From: Acidobacteriota bacterium
GTDB taxonomy: Bacteria > Acidobacteriota > Vicinamibacteria > Marinacidobacterales > Marinacidobacteraceae
NCBI GenBank assembly: GCA_022826825.1
Contig: JAJDUD010000061.1
Location: forward strand, 248,001 to 312,000
Length of the DNA: 64,000 nt
Direction of reading: 5' to 3'
The position numbers were made by a program, and so were the translations under genes. Every line of letters begins with the position of its first letter. The stretch's first letter is position 1. Shown one piece after another: positions 1-9,460 of this stretch. The notes below the pieces were generated by a model, which saw only the letters and a program-made list of their open reading frames with translations, was not told where the DNA came from and made no database searches.

Positions 1-753
1 CTCTATCTGAGCACGTCGTTCACCGCGCTGCCCGGGTTGACCATCGCGGCGCTGGTCGTCATTCCCGCGGTGGGCAAGTTCGCCGGCGCCGCCATCGGGG
101 CGGCCGTCGCCCGCATCCGCCGGCCCCTGGTGGCCGGCGCCGGGCTGATGGCGAAGGGGGTCGCCGAGATCGCGCTCCTGCTCGTGCTGCGGGAGAACGG
201 CCTGATCGGGACGGACGTGTTCTCGCTGCTCGTGCTCATCATGCTCGGTTACATCCTGCTGATGCCTCCGATCATCGGGAACGCCGTGAAGCGCGCCGAG
301 AGCGCGGAACCCCTGAAGGCGGACGCTTCGCTACCGCCCTCGCTCCTGCGCTTCGCCCTCGACGACGTCACCGTCGGGGACGTCATCGACCCGGCGCGCT
401 CCCACCCCGGCCCGTCGGTTTCGGTGCGTGACTTCGTCGAGGACTGGGTCGTCCCGCACCAGCAGGACTACGTGGTGGCGGCCGGCGGCGAACTCTCGGG
501 AATCGTCTCCGTGGGAATGCTGCGGTATCTGCCGAAGCAATCCTGGGCCGGCACTCCCCTGAGCAACGTGACCCGCGTCAACACGCCGAACACATGGTCC
601 GACGAGCCGGTGGAAGACGCGCTGCAGCAGATGACGGAGGCTTCGCTGACCGTGCTTCCGGTGCTGGACCGGGAAACGAAACGCTTCCTGGGCGCGATCA
701 CCAGCCAGGAGGTCGTGGAACTCATCACCTCCGAAGCCCGGGGCGAGGAGTAA
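1..753 (+). CDS. Cation:proton antiporter C-terminus with CBS domains (5' truncated by window edge)
   Basis: The reading frame is open from base 1, so the start lies outside the window. The first ~85 residues are hydrophobic membrane helices of the Na+/H+ (CPA2/Kef-like) exchanger fold; one stretch reads AKGVAEIALLLVLRENGLI, typical of the last transport helices. After a short linker the soluble tail looks like a pair of CBS modules ending EEVVEL-type (here SQEVVELITSE). The family exchanges a monovalent cation for protons across the inner membrane, with the CBS tail sensing nucleotides. The ion cannot be told from this fragment. The next gene faces the other way and ends 25 bp downstream. 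Confidence 0.8.
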   Translation, partial: LYLSTSFTALPGLTIAALVVIPAVGKFAGAAIGAAVARIRRPLVAGAGLMAKGVAEIALLLVLRENGLIGTDVFSLLVLIMLGYILLMPPIIGNAVKRAESAEPLKADASLPPSLLRFALDDVTVGDVIDPARSHPGPSVSVRDFVEDWVVPHQQDYVVAAGGELSGIVSVGMLRYLPKQSWAGTPLSNVTRVNTPNTWSDEPVEDALQQMTEASLTVLPVLDRETKRFLGAITSQEVVELITSEARGEE

Positions 754-777
754 CGGCCGGTCCGGGCCGGTCCGGGT

Positions 778-1599
778 TCAGGCGCCCGCCACGAACTCCC
801 CGAGCAGGCCGTTGAACCGGTCCGGGTACTCCCAGAACATCATGTGGCCGCCGAAGACCTCGACCCGGGAACGCGGACAGTGTTTCGCGAGGAACGCCCG
901 GGCGGTCTCCGACCAGTGTTCGGCGACCACGAACAGGGACGGGACCTCCGCGTCCACCTGCTTCGCCTCCTCGAGGTAGTCGCCGAACGAGGCGTCGGCG
1001 AGAAGGTGGGCCGCGATGAGCGGCGGGGTGGAAAGCGACTGCTCGACGATCCACTTCGTGACCTCCGGGGACATCTTTCCCTCGATCATCACGTTGTCGG
1101 CGTACCAGGTGATGACGCCGCGCTGGCCGGCGGGCGTCTGGATCGCCTGGAAGAACCCGCGGAGTTCCGGGATCGATCCCTCGACCCAGTCGCCCGGGTC
1201 TTCGCTCATCCCGAGGGGCGGCATGTCGATCGCGACAAGCCCGCGAACGCCACCCGTGCCCTGGCTGCGGACGTAGTGCCAGGCAGTCATGGAGCCGGTG
1301 GACCAGCCCACCAGGATGGGGTTTTCGACCTTCACGTGCTCGAGGAGCTTCGCCAGGTCGGCGGCCTGGGTCGCGTAGTTGTTGCCGTCCGTGGTCACCG
1401 TCGAGCGCCCGTGGCTGCGCGGGTCGAACGAGATCACCCGATGCGAGCCGGAAAACGCGGCGAACTGGTGGTCGAAGACCCTGGTCGTGAAGGTCCAACC
1501 CGGAATCAGAACCAACGGGACGCCTTCGCCCTCGTCCTCGTAGTAGATGTCGACGCCGGGGGCGACCTCGAGATAGGAGCCGATGCGCTCGTTGGTCAT
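778..1599 (-). CDS. Alpha/beta hydrolase
   Basis: 273 residues, full length for a single-domain alpha/beta hydrolase. The oxyanion-loop region reads LIPGWTFTTRVFDHQ, the nucleophile elbow is GWSTG (Ser100), and a late His sits in FGGHMMFWEYPDRF, the usual catalytic His position. The ATG is preceded by GAGGAG at good spacing. It starts 10 bp after the ACC-deaminase gene ends, so the two are probably co-transcribed. The substrate is unknown; relatives include esterases, haloperoxidase-like enzymes and lactonases. Confidence 0.85.
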   Translation of the reverse strand: MTNERIGSYLEVAPGVDIYYEDEGEGVPLVLIPGWTFTTRVFDHQFAAFSGSHRVISFDPRSHGRSTVTTDGNNYATQAADLAKLLEHVKVENPILVGWSTGSMTAWHYVRSQGTGGVRGLVAIDMPPLGMSEDPGDWVEGSIPELRGFFQAIQTPAGQRGVITWYADNVMIEGKMSPEVTKWIVEQSLSTPPLIAAHLLADASFGDYLEEAKQVDAEVPSLFVVAEHWSETARAFLAKHCPRSRVEVFGGHMMFWEYPDRFNGLLGEFVAGA

Positions 1600-1609
1600 G
1601 GTGACCTCC

Positions 1610-2623
1610 TCAGCCGTTTCGATAGGTCGAGCTGTAGCCGTTGATGGCGGGTACCCCGCCGAGATGGGCGTAGAGGATGCGGGAGCCGGCGGGGAAGGTG
1701 CCCTTCCGCACGAGATCGATGAGTCCCTGGATGGATTTCCCCTCGTAGACCGGGTCCGTCAGCATCCCTTCGAGGCGGGCCACGAGCCGGATGGCCGCGT
1801 TCGTCCCGTCCGACGGCACCCCGTAGGCGGGATGGGCATAGCCGTCCATCAGGACGAGGTCGTCGTCGGTGATGCTGCGCCCCAGTTCCACGAGATCCGC
1901 CGTGTTCCGGGCGATGTCCATCACCTGGGCGCGGGTCTGGTCGAGGGTCGCGGAGGCGTCGATGCCGATCACCCGGCCGGCGCGGCCGTCCTTCGCGAAG
2001 CCGACCAGCATTCCCGCATGAGTGGAGCCGGTCACGGTACAGACGATGATGGTGTCGAACCGGAAACCGAGTTCCGCTTCCTGCGCGCGGACCTCCTCGG
2101 CGAAACCGACGAAGCCGAGTCCGCCGTACTTGTGGACGGAGGCGCCGGCGGGGATGGGGTAGGGCTTGCCGCCCTGCGCTCTCACGTCCTCGATGGCGCG
2201 TTCCCAGCTCTCGCGGATGCCGATGTCGAAGCCCTCGTCCACGAGCTCGATCTCCGCGCCCATCAGCCGGCTGAGCAGGATGTTGCCGACCCGGTCGTAA
2301 ACGGGGTCCTCGAAGGGCGCCCAGTGTTCCTGGACCAGGCGGCACTTCATGCCGAGCCTGGCGGCCACCGCGGCGACCAGCCGGGTGTGATTCGACTGGA
2401 TCCCGCCGATGGTGACCAGCGTGTCGGCGCCCGACGCGATGGCGTCCGGCACGATGTATTCGAGCTTGCGCAGCTTGTTGCCGCCGAAGGCGAGGCCCGA
2501 GTTGCAGTCCTCCCGCTTCGCGTAGATCTCTACCGCGCCGCCGAGGTGGGCGGACAGGCGGTCCAGCCGCTCGATGGGCGTCGGGCCGAAAGTGAGCGGA
2601 TAGCGCTCGAAACGGTCCAGCAC
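1610..2623 (-). CDS. acdS: 1-aminocyclopropane-1-carboxylate deaminase (PLP enzyme)
   Basis: 337 residues, the usual AcdS length (about 338). It carries the PLP-lysine segment [12 protein letters not shown], the GGIQSNHTR loop and, near the C-terminus, VYEGKS with the Tyr-Glu pair that separates ACC deaminases from the related D-cysteine desulfhydrases, then [15 protein letters not shown]. The reaction opens ACC to 2-oxobutyrate and ammonia. I chose the GTG at 2623 because AAGGAGGG lies just upstream and the protein then begins like known AcdS proteins; the open frame extends further up to 2887 but that part is not family sequence. It heads a two-gene unit with the alpha/beta hydrolase. Assigned from motifs; D-cysteine desulfhydrase is the alternative. 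Confidence 0.87.
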   Translation of the reverse strand: MLDRFERYPLTFGPTPIERLDRLSAHLGGAVEIYAKREDCNSGLAFGGNKLRKLEYIVPDAIASGADTLVTIGGIQSNHTRLVAAVAARLGMKCRLVQEHWAPFEDPVYDRVGNILLSRLMGAEIELVDEGFDIGIRESWERAIEDVRAQGGKPYPIPAGASVHKYGGLGFVGFAEEVRAQEAELGFRFDTIIVCTVTGSTHAGMLVGFAKDGRAGRVIGIDASATLDQTRAQVMDIARNTADLVELGRSITDDDLVLMDGYAHPAYGVPSDGTNAAIRLVARLEGMLTDPVYEGKSIQGLIDLVRKGTFPAGSRILYAHLGGVPAINGYSSTYRNG

Positions 2624-2690
2624 GGCGTCCCTCCTTCGTGCGGGGCGGGCGGCCCCTTTTCGGGCGCCCGGCGTTACCCTATTCGATGGG

Positions 2691-3188
2691 ATGACGAAGG
2701 AAGGACGGGAGGAATCTGTGGCCCGCGAGGACCACATGCGGCGGGCCATCGCGATGTCGCGGCGCGCGATCCGGACGGGGAAGGGGTTTCCCTTCGGCGC
2801 GGTCATCGTTCGGAACGGCGAGGTGGTGGCCGAGGCGCACAACACGGTGCTCGCGGAGAACGATCCGACCGCCCACGCGGAGATCAACGCGATCCGCGCG
2901 GCCAGCGCGAAGCTCGGGACGTTCTCGCTCGAGGGCTGCGAGATCTACGCCTCGGGCGAGCCGTGCCCGATGTGCCTGGCGGCGATCTACTGGTCGCGTA
3001 TCGACCGGATCTACTACGCGAACCGGAAACGGGACGCCCACCGGATCGGGTTCAGCGACGACACCTTCTATCGCGAACTGGCGCTGCCGCCGGACCGGCG
3101 CCGGATCCCGACGAGCCGCCTGCTGGGCGACGAGGCGGTCACCGTTTTCGACGAATGGAACGAGCGGCCGGACAAGGTGACCTACTGA
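2691..3188 (+). CDS. Guanine-deaminase-like nucleoside/base deaminase
   Basis: 165 residues of the cytidine/deoxycytidylate deaminase fold. The zinc site is complete: HAEINAI supplies His and the catalytic Glu, and [15 protein letters not shown] supplies the two Cys. The AIYWSR extension and the C-terminal [14 protein letters not shown] segment match bacterial guanine deaminases (GuaD) better than tRNA adenosine deaminases. Likely cytoplasmic conversion of guanine to xanthine. Divergent from the acdS operon; the 67-bp gap holds both promoters. Substrate is inferred by family resemblance. Confidence 0.82.
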   Translation: MTKEGREESVAREDHMRRAIAMSRRAIRTGKGFPFGAVIVRNGEVVAEAHNTVLAENDPTAHAEINAIRAASAKLGTFSLEGCEIYASGEPCPMCLAAIYWSRIDRIYYANRKRDAHRIGFSDDTFYRELALPPDRRRIPTSRLLGDEAVTVFDEWNERPDKVTY

Positions 3189-3215
3189 CGGCCGCCTTCC
3201 GGGTGGGCAAGCGCG

Positions 3216-4199
3216 GTGAAAGTCGTCACGGGAGCGACCGGTTACCTCGGGGGCGTCCTCGTGCGCGCCCTCGCGGACCGCGGCGACTCCGTGCGGGCGG
3301 TCTTCCACGGACGCTCGGGGATCTTCGAAGCGCCCGGGGTGGAATGGGTCCAGGGCGACGTCCTGGACCGGGACTCGATGGCCGCGGCCTTCGAAGGCGC
3401 GGATGTCGTGTTCCACCTGGCGGCCCTGGTCTCGATCGATCCCCGGGATGCGGACGCGATGCGGGCCGTGAACGTGGAGGGCGCGCGCAACGTGGCCGAA
3501 GCCGCGCTCGAGTGCGGGGTGCGGCGCCTGATCCACTTCTCCTCGATCCGCGCCTTCAACCAGTTTCCGCTCGACAAGGTGCTCGACGAGTCGCGCGGCC
3601 GGGTGGGCCTGCTGCCCCGCCCGGCCTACGACCGGTCGAAGGCCCTCGGGGAGGACGAAATCCGTCACGGTCTGGAACGCGGGCTCGACGCGGTGATCCT
3701 GAACCCCACCGGCGTCCTCGGGCCGTACGATCGCGGGCCCACCGGGGTGGGCCAGTTCCTCGTTGACCTCCAGCGCCGCCAGGTCCCCATGCTGATCGCC
3801 GGCGGTTTCGACTGCGTGGACGTCCGGGACGTCGTCGGCGCCACCCTGGCCGCCGAAACCCGGGGCCGCCGCGGCGAGAAATACATCCTGGGAGGGAGGT
3901 GGCACTCGGTGCCGGAGCTGGCGCGGCTTTCGGAGGCGGTGACCCGCGTCCCGGCCCCACGGTTCGTCTGCCCGGTCGCACTGGCCCGGTTCTGGGCGCC
4001 CTTCCAGATGGCATGGGACCGCCTTCAGGCGCGGCCCCCGCTCTACACGCCCGACGCGCTGCACCACATATCCCGTTCCAACCGCCGGGTTTCGAGCGCC
4101 AAGGCGCGCGAGGAACTCGGCTTTGACCCGAGGCCCGTCACGGATTCCGTGCGGGACGCGGTTCGCTGGTTCGAGGACAATGGCAAGCTGGCCGCCTGA
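3216..4199 (+). CDS. NAD-dependent epimerase/dehydratase, dihydroflavonol-reductase/3beta-HSD-like
   Basis: 327 residues of the extended short-chain dehydrogenase fold. The N-terminus MKVVTGATGYLGG is the NAD(P)-binding Rossmann motif (TGxxGxxG), and YDRSKALGE carries the catalytic Tyr-x-x-x-Lys. It starts at a GTG 27 bp after the deaminase stop and ends one base before the next ATG, so it is probably co-transcribed with the steroid-reductase-like gene. Relatives act on hopanoid/terpenoid, sterol or flavonoid-like ketones. Substrate unknown; pairing with a 5-alpha-reductase-like enzyme hints at an isoprenoid or steroid substrate (inference). Confidence 0.82.
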   Translation: MKVVTGATGYLGGVLVRALADRGDSVRAVFHGRSGIFEAPGVEWVQGDVLDRDSMAAAFEGADVVFHLAALVSIDPRDADAMRAVNVEGARNVAEAALECGVRRLIHFSSIRAFNQFPLDKVLDESRGRVGLLPRPAYDRSKALGEDEIRHGLERGLDAVILNPTGVLGPYDRGPTGVGQFLVDLQRRQVPMLIAGGFDCVDVRDVVGATLAAETRGRRGEKYILGGRWHSVPELARLSEAVTRVPAPRFVCPVALARFWAPFQMAWDRLQARPPLYTPDALHHISRSNRRVSSAKAREELGFDPRPVTDSVRDAVRWFEDNGKLAA

Positions 4200-4200
4200 G

Positions 4201-4959
4201 ATGACGGAACTCGATTTCCACCGCCTGCTGGTCTGGGGGATGCTCGGCGTCGCCGCGGTGACGTTCTGGTACCTGTTCCGCCGGACGGCCCCCTACGGCC
4301 GTCACTACGCGGGCTCCGGGTGGGGCCCCGACATCTCCAGCAAGGTGGGCTGGGTGGTCATGGAATGGCCCGCGGTCCTCTTCTTCCTCTCCGTCTACCT
4401 GCAGGGGCAAGCGGCAATGGATGTCGTGCCGCTCATATTCCTGACGATGTGGCAGGTCCACTACGTGCACCGGACCTTCATCTACCCTCTCCGCACCCGC
4501 TCGTCCGGCTATACGCCGCTTTTTGTCGTAGCCATGGGACTCGCGTTCAACCTCGTCAACGCCTACATCAACGCCCGGTTCGTTTCCGAGCTCGGCGAGT
4601 ACGCGGTTTCGTGGCTGGGCGACCCCCGTTTCGGGATCGGCACGTCAGTATTTGTCGTCGGAATGATCCTGAACCTGCGCTCGGACAACACCCTCCTCCG
4701 CCTGCGGAAAGGTGGAACGACACACTATGGCGTGCCCCACGGCGGAGCCTTCCGCCACGTCTCCTGCCCCAACTACCTCGGCGAGATCGTGGAGTGGACG
4801 GGATGGGCGATCGCGACCTGGTCGCTCGCCGGGCTCTCCTTCGCCGTGTTCACCTTCGCCAATCTCGCACCCCGGGCGAGCAGCAACCACCGCTGGTACC
4901 GGGAACGTTTCCCGGACTATCCGGCGGAACGGCGCGCGCTGATCCCCGGGGTGTGGTGA
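4201..4959 (+). CDS. Steroid 5-alpha-reductase / DUF1295-family membrane oxidoreductase
   Basis: 252 residues with about six membrane segments. The segment GSGWGPDISSKVGWVVMEWP and the C-terminal half (HGGAFRHVSCPNYLGEIVEW, then SNHRWYRERFPDYP) match the 3-oxo-5-alpha-steroid 4-dehydrogenase family: NADPH-binding C-terminus, with the conserved Asn-Tyr-x-Gly-Glu and the terminal Arg/Tyr cluster. The family reduces an enone double bond in the membrane. I chose ATG 4201 because it begins immediately after the previous stop; the frame is open further upstream only by overlap. A fatty-acid or terpenoid enone is as possible as a true steroid. Confidence 0.85.
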   Translation: MTELDFHRLLVWGMLGVAAVTFWYLFRRTAPYGRHYAGSGWGPDISSKVGWVVMEWPAVLFFLSVYLQGQAAMDVVPLIFLTMWQVHYVHRTFIYPLRTRSSGYTPLFVVAMGLAFNLVNAYINARFVSELGEYAVSWLGDPRFGIGTSVFVVGMILNLRSDNTLLRLRKGGTTHYGVPHGGAFRHVSCPNYLGEIVEWTGWAIATWSLAGLSFAVFTFANLAPRASSNHRWYRERFPDYPAERRALIPGVW

Positions 4960-5251
4960 GGATTGGCGGCGGCTTGGCGTTCAGGCCGGGATCGGGGTGC
5001 GCGGGTGCGCGGGCGGCGATTTGGATCGAGACGGCCAGCGGACGCGTGTGCCAGGACGTAAGCGTTCGCGGACCTGGACCGAGCGCGAAGAGCGGGTCGA
5101 TGGCAGAACTTGGCCCGGTTGCGGACAAGCACCGTGCCCAGTTGGAATCGAACGATCGGCAGCGCGTCCCGATCCCAAGGCGGGCGAGATCGGATCAGGC
5201 GCTACGTGTCGCCGCGAGCGCGATGCGGTTCACGGACTTAGGGAGGGGCAC
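4960..5251. other. Gap at the edge of the first defence island; no supported gene
   Basis: About 290 bp between the steroid-reductase-like gene and the end of the helicase gene. A 51-codon frame (5100-5255, plus strand) exists but has no convincing ribosome site or recognisable product. Base composition shifts from very GC-rich to more A/T-rich just after this stretch, so it probably contains the left boundary of the inserted segment. I see no integrase, no tRNA and no obvious attachment repeat. Confidence 0.5.
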
Positions 5252-8200
5252 TTAACGGCGCCTTCGGTGTAGTACCAGAGCACGTTCAAGGCGCGCTAGC
5301 ATGTCCTCCCAATGCTCAGGGGCAGCGGCTGGAACCAAATAGGGGCGAATTTGCTGATACCTCATGTGAGTTTCGCGCCGCGATAGTGCGGGTTGCAGTT
5401 GTCGGAGCGCCGCCTTCTCACTGGAATCAAGGCCAATGCGAGTGCATTCGGCTAAGCGTGCTCGAGCCTGCGCCGTGGGGCTGGGTGATTCCGAGCTGAC
5501 CTGAATTCCCTTCCGTAACAGCTCAGGTAGCCCAAACAGACACGCGAGGTGCGGTACAACTTGAAGAGCAAATCGCCGCGCCTTGTTGCATGTCTTGACT
5601 AGATGCGGCGCCGTCCCGAAAGCGATTTCTAGTTCACAAAGAGGATGCCCTCGCATCCAAAGCTCCGTCACTGGGCCTAGCGTGCGAAGGACTAGGTTGG
5701 CCTTCTCTTCCTCCGTCGGGCAGCGCGTGTACTTTTTTCCAAACAAAGAAATCAGATGGTTCGAGCGAATCGCCCCCTCCAACAAATGCGGATTGTCCGT
5801 GAGCCAACCAAAGAACCAGCGTGTCCAGTCGAGAATGGTCGCCGTCTCGTGCGGGGGTCTCTCATCAACGGCGAGACTCAGGCGTTCTACGAGTTCGGTC
5901 GACAGACCGAATCGTACGGCCAGCTCGCTGGCAAGCGTGGCGTTACCTTGGCCTTCTCCATGTGACTGTAGGTAATCAATCGCGCTCTTTGTCCGCTCAC
6001 GGAGCCATTCGTCATCACCCCTTTGTCGCGTCACAAAGGCGGCAAACGTCTTGCCGATAGCGACGGACAATTGCTCTTGCACTGTTTCACCGGGACCGCT
6101 AGCCGCAAGTCGCGCAACGGCGTAGCGCTCGATATCGCCTATGCCTGTAGCCCGTGTGTGGACGCGATCTAGGAGGCTACGCAAGGGGTCTTCGATCTCA
6201 AGGCACTGATCCGACTGCCCGAAAATCTCACGAAGCGTGCCCCAGCGGTCACCAATTTCGGCTTTGTCTATGTCGATATCGACAACCCTTCCCGGTACGA
6301 CGAGGACGACGCCTGCAGCGTTTTGGCCAGCTCGGCCGGCCCTGCCTGCGGCGTTCAGTAGTTCCTGTGCCTCCAAGATCTTCCGCTCGTTGCTCTCCGG
6401 ATCGAACCGGCTGTCCTCCCCAATCAAGACCAGGTCACACGGAAGGTTCATGCCCTGCGCCAATGTGGACGTAGCTGCAAGCACCTTCAGACCGCCCTCT
6501 CGTCTGAAGAGCGCCTCACAGACACGGCGTTCCGCAGGCAAGAGAAGGCCGTGATGTGAACTGGCGTATGTGGTGACACGACCGTCGGCGTATTTCAAAT
6601 AGAGGTGATCTCTGTCGCCAAGTTCCAAGATAGCGAGTTGGATCCACCGCTTCTCCTGTTCCTCTAGTGCTAAGTCGGCCGCTCCGAGTTTGTCAGATAC
6701 CGTGCGGGCCGCCTTGGCGGCATTGGGCACGCTCTGAAAGAACGCCAGGACCCGCAATCCAGATTCGCTGGCGGCCGCGGCAATCTCTTCGGTCACGTGC
6801 ACTGCATTAGGCGTTAGCCTCCAGAATCGATTCACACCAAGTTGAACGTGTTCTGCTATCAATCGTTGCAGGGAATAGTCGAGAGTTCTGCGGCTGGCCC
6901 ATGTTTGCCTTAGGCTGAACAGCGCCATCGGCACGGCCGTGAGGCGACGCTTAACCGCGAGCGGCGGCTGGCGTGTAGGATTGACTTCACGGGCCGATTG
7001 CAGCGTGTCTGCCAGTGAGTTGATTCGGCCTCTCTGGTACACAACCGCGCCAGAGAGTTGCCGCGTTGGTTTCCACGAGAGGTCCAGCGTAAGGCAGGGT
7101 CTCCCAGTCAGGCTTTGAATCCACTCGGCCACAACACGAGCGTTCTTCATCATCGCGGAGAGGAGAAGAAAGTCAGCCCGGGGAAAGCAAACCGCGAAAT
7201 TGAGGAGACATAGCATCGCGTCGATTGCGCGACGATCGCTGGAGAGCCCTATCCCGTGGAGGAGGTGGCACTCGTCGAAGACCAAGAGTCCGGTACGCTC
7301 AAATGCTGAAGAGTTAAGCGCGAGTTGCGTTAGGCATGATTCCGGTGTCATTACGAGGACGTCCGGCGTCTGGTCTTCGTCGGGTGAGTACAGGAAGTCG
7401 TCGACGCTCTTCCCCTTTACGCGCGAATCGGGCAGGGAGTCCTGAAGAACGGTAGCCGTCTGGTCGACCAGTGCGTTAGTGGGTGCCAGGAAAACGACCC
7501 GCTTGCGGGCGATCAGGGTTGCGATGATCTTGAGTTCAGCCAGAGTCGACTTGCCGGCACCTGTCGGAAAGCTGACGGCAGAAGAAACTCCGGGCTTGAG
7601 GTAACCTTTGGAGATTGCCCCACGATGGTTCTTCCATAGAGTGGGGCGACGACTGGCGAGTCGACGGATATGGCGACGCCAGCCCGTAGAATCGAGGGTA
7701 GCAGGGGCGTCGAGCCGAGTGACGGCGCTGCGTTGGAGGACCGGCGCTACCGACAACAGGAGGGACGCGAGGTGGTGCGGCCCGGGGAAAGCGCTCACGA
7801 GTTGTTGATCGCTCGTGCTAGGGAGTGCCCCATCGAGTATTGCCAGGGACTTCGCCTCTTGGAATCGGTTGACCGACGCGGGAGTTCGAGCTCGAGGGTC
7901 GGCCATTACATCTTCCGCAAGATCGTGGACACCTTTAAGGATGAGGCGATAGAGCGCAGTACTTGCGACGGCCGCCGCACGATGGACGGGAAAGCGATGG
8001 AGAGGAGGAATGGGCCGTTGCCGGAGAGACGACAACCGACTTAAACCAAGGTCACGCAAGGCGCCGATCAGTTCGTTCTCGACGGAACGGTTCGCGTTAG
8101 AGGCGATCGCCCGCGAGACCTCGGCCGCGTCAGGCGTTGCTTCCGCAACCATGAAGAGCAGCATCGCAGCAATATCACTCGATATTCCCTTGGCGGTCAG

Positions 8201-8527
8201 GTACGTTGACTGCGGATGGGTTGTGAGGCGTCGGCGAGCGATCGCGACGAGCTGGTGAGCACTGGCTGCAATGAATGCAGCAGCCACGCGTTCCTCCCGG
8301 TCGGGCAACGACGTTAGGAGAGCCTCGTGCGTACAGGCCAAACGCTGGAGCGTCGCTACGCGCTCCGAGAGTTGCTCGGGCAGAGTGTCTAGCGGTTGGC
8401 GTAGTGCGATTCGGATAGCGGAAATCTGAGCGAACGCAGCAGTGAAGCCGTCAGGCAGGGACCGCCGGTCGAGACCGGGGAGAGGAGGGCCTGTACCGAG
8501 AAGGTCAGAAGTGACTCGGTCGTACAT
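5252..8527 (-). CDS. Ski2-like superfamily 2 helicase, HamB-like (Hachiman-type defence)
   Basis: 1091 residues. Motifs in order: Walker A FPTGAGKS (about 320-327), AELK just after it, motif Ib-like TPES, DECH box (418-421), SAM motif (LLLSAMMKN, about 455), TLAQGMNLP (about 688-696) and GRAGRAG (728-734). The AxFPTGAGKSTLAELK pattern and the TLAQGMN/GRAGR pair are those of Ski2/Hel308-like DNA helicases. The first ~300 residues and last ~300 are helical and unassigned. It starts 7 bp after the nuclease-like gene and is surely co-transcribed. In Hachiman systems HamB is a DNA-damage-sensing helicase that restrains the HamA nuclease. Codon use is less GC-biased than in flanking genes, which suggests transfer. 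Confidence 0.85.
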   Translation of the reverse strand: MYDRVTSDLLGTGPPLPGLDRRSLPDGFTAAFAQISAIRIALRQPLDTLPEQLSERVATLQRLACTHEALLTSLPDREERVAAAFIAASAHQLVAIARRRLTTHPQSTYLTAKGISSDIAAMLLFMVAEATPDAAEVSRAIASNANRSVENELIGALRDLGLSRLSSLRQRPIPPLHRFPVHRAAAVASTALYRLILKGVHDLAEDVMADPRARTPASVNRFQEAKSLAILDGALPSTSDQQLVSAFPGPHHLASLLLSVAPVLQRSAVTRLDAPATLDSTGWRRHIRRLASRRPTLWKNHRGAISKGYLKPGVSSAVSFPTGAGKSTLAELKIIATLIARKRVVFLAPTNALVDQTATVLQDSLPDSRVKGKSVDDFLYSPDEDQTPDVLVMTPESCLTQLALNSSAFERTGLLVFDECHLLHGIGLSSDRRAIDAMLCLLNFAVCFPRADFLLLSAMMKNARVVAEWIQSLTGRPCLTLDLSWKPTRQLSGAVVYQRGRINSLADTLQSAREVNPTRQPPLAVKRRLTAVPMALFSLRQTWASRRTLDYSLQRLIAEHVQLGVNRFWRLTPNAVHVTEEIAAAASESGLRVLAFFQSVPNAAKAARTVSDKLGAADLALEEQEKRWIQLAILELGDRDHLYLKYADGRVTTYASSHHGLLLPAERRVCEALFRREGGLKVLAATSTLAQGMNLPCDLVLIGEDSRFDPESNERKILEAQELLNAAGRAGRAGQNAAGVVLVVPGRVVDIDIDKAEIGDRWGTLREIFGQSDQCLEIEDPLRSLLDRVHTRATGIGDIERYAVARLAASGPGETVQEQLSVAIGKTFAAFVTRQRGDDEWLRERTKSAIDYLQSHGEGQGNATLASELAVRFGLSTELVERLSLAVDERPPHETATILDWTRWFFGWLTDNPHLLEGAIRSNHLISLFGKKYTRCPTEEEKANLVLRTLGPVTELWMRGHPLCELEIAFGTAPHLVKTCNKARRFALQVVPHLACLFGLPELLRKGIQVSSESPSPTAQARARLAECTRIGLDSSEKAALRQLQPALSRRETHMRYQQIRPYLVPAAAPEHWEDMLARLERALVLHRRRR

Positions 8528-8534
8528 TCAACAC

Positions 8535-9338
8535 CTAGAGGTCTTCTAATGCGGCGACGGCTAGGTGCGCGATGTGGCAAAGCCAGGAACGCAACTCCTG
8601 TTGATAGAAGGTCTCCGCCCGGCGGCGTGCGACATTGGGGCCCTTCACAGCGTTCTCGTATCCCGCGAAGAGCCGTTGGCGGCCGATATCGGAGTGCTCT
8701 TTCTCACCCACGGTAATCGCGATGCGGTAGTGGCGGACCGGCTCCCAGAGGGTTGTCTTGATGATCTGGTCGGTGTCTATGTCCGGAACCGTCGCGAGGA
8801 GTGTAGAAACCTCGGATACTAGGAGATGCTCTCGGTCACCTGATTCAATCCTCTGGAAGTCAGGCCAAACATCCCCTCTGATCGTCTGGGTCGGGTGGAC
8901 AGTCGCCTTGTCTTCACAAATTGTCGCCGCTAGAACGGTCCCGTCAAGTGCGTCAAATCGGAGATGAACGCCATCAAACCCTTTGTGTGCCCAGATCATG
9001 TGCGGGGGCGACTTGAGGGACGTCGGGTCTTGCCGGTGCGCGGCCAGCCACGAAATGGCTTGAAATAGCCAACCGTCACGCTGCCACACGTGTTGGGGAG
9101 TTTCTGCGGTCAATAGCTCGATTGCGCCGTCCTTAGCATTGGCGGTTGGCGCAAGTGGCACATTTCCTGTTGCCTCGAGTATGTTGAGCACATGACGGTA
9201 CTGACCCGTAGCGATACGAGCGATCAGCCTGGAGAGTTCGTGTTCATCTGTGATGGACCAGTCAACACCCCGCCATTTGTTTCCCGCACTGATGGGTGCG
9301 ATGGCAATCACTGAAGATAGAGACACGAATTCATGCAA
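8535..9338 (-). CDS. HamA/DUF1837-like effector nuclease (Hachiman-type defence)
   Basis: 267 residues. Near the middle the sequence reads HKGFDGVHLRFD (118-129) and then ICEDKAT with Glu142-x-Lys144. An Asp (122) about 20 residues before an E-x-K pair is the PD-(D/E)xK nuclease arrangement, and this arrangement is what the HamA family shows. There is no other recognisable domain. It precedes the helicase by 7 bp, the order expected for Hachiman (hamA then hamB). Predicted role: non-specific DNA degradation on infection, released by the helicase. The family assignment rests on motif, size and partner; AbpA of the related AbpAB system is the nearest alternative. Confidence 0.68.
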   Translation of the reverse strand: MHEFVSLSSVIAIAPISAGNKWRGVDWSITDEHELSRLIARIATGQYRHVLNILEATGNVPLAPTANAKDGAIELLTAETPQHVWQRDGWLFQAISWLAAHRQDPTSLKSPPHMIWAHKGFDGVHLRFDALDGTVLAATICEDKATVHPTQTIRGDVWPDFQRIESGDREHLLVSEVSTLLATVPDIDTDQIIKTTLWEPVRHYRIAITVGEKEHSDIGRQRLFAGYENAVKGPNVARRRAETFYQQELRSWLCHIAHLAVAALEDL

Positions 9339-9460
9339 CGGAGCCAGTGCTCGCTGCTGAAATGACGCAGAGTCCTAGAATGGGGATGGACTGGGCGACA
9401 ACTGGTTGAGACACTCTCCGGGACGTGACGGAGTATGAGGTATCGCGGCCTAAGGCTGGG

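Noticed and set aside
1583-3766. A 727-codon plus-strand frame over acdS and the deaminase region
   Set aside because: It spans three real genes in other frames and its translation has no domain.
5100-5200. A sequence resembling the reverse complement of a tRNA T-arm (TGGAATCGAAC)
   Set aside because: The flanking bases do not pair into a T-stem and no anticodon arm or acceptor stem could be built on either strand.
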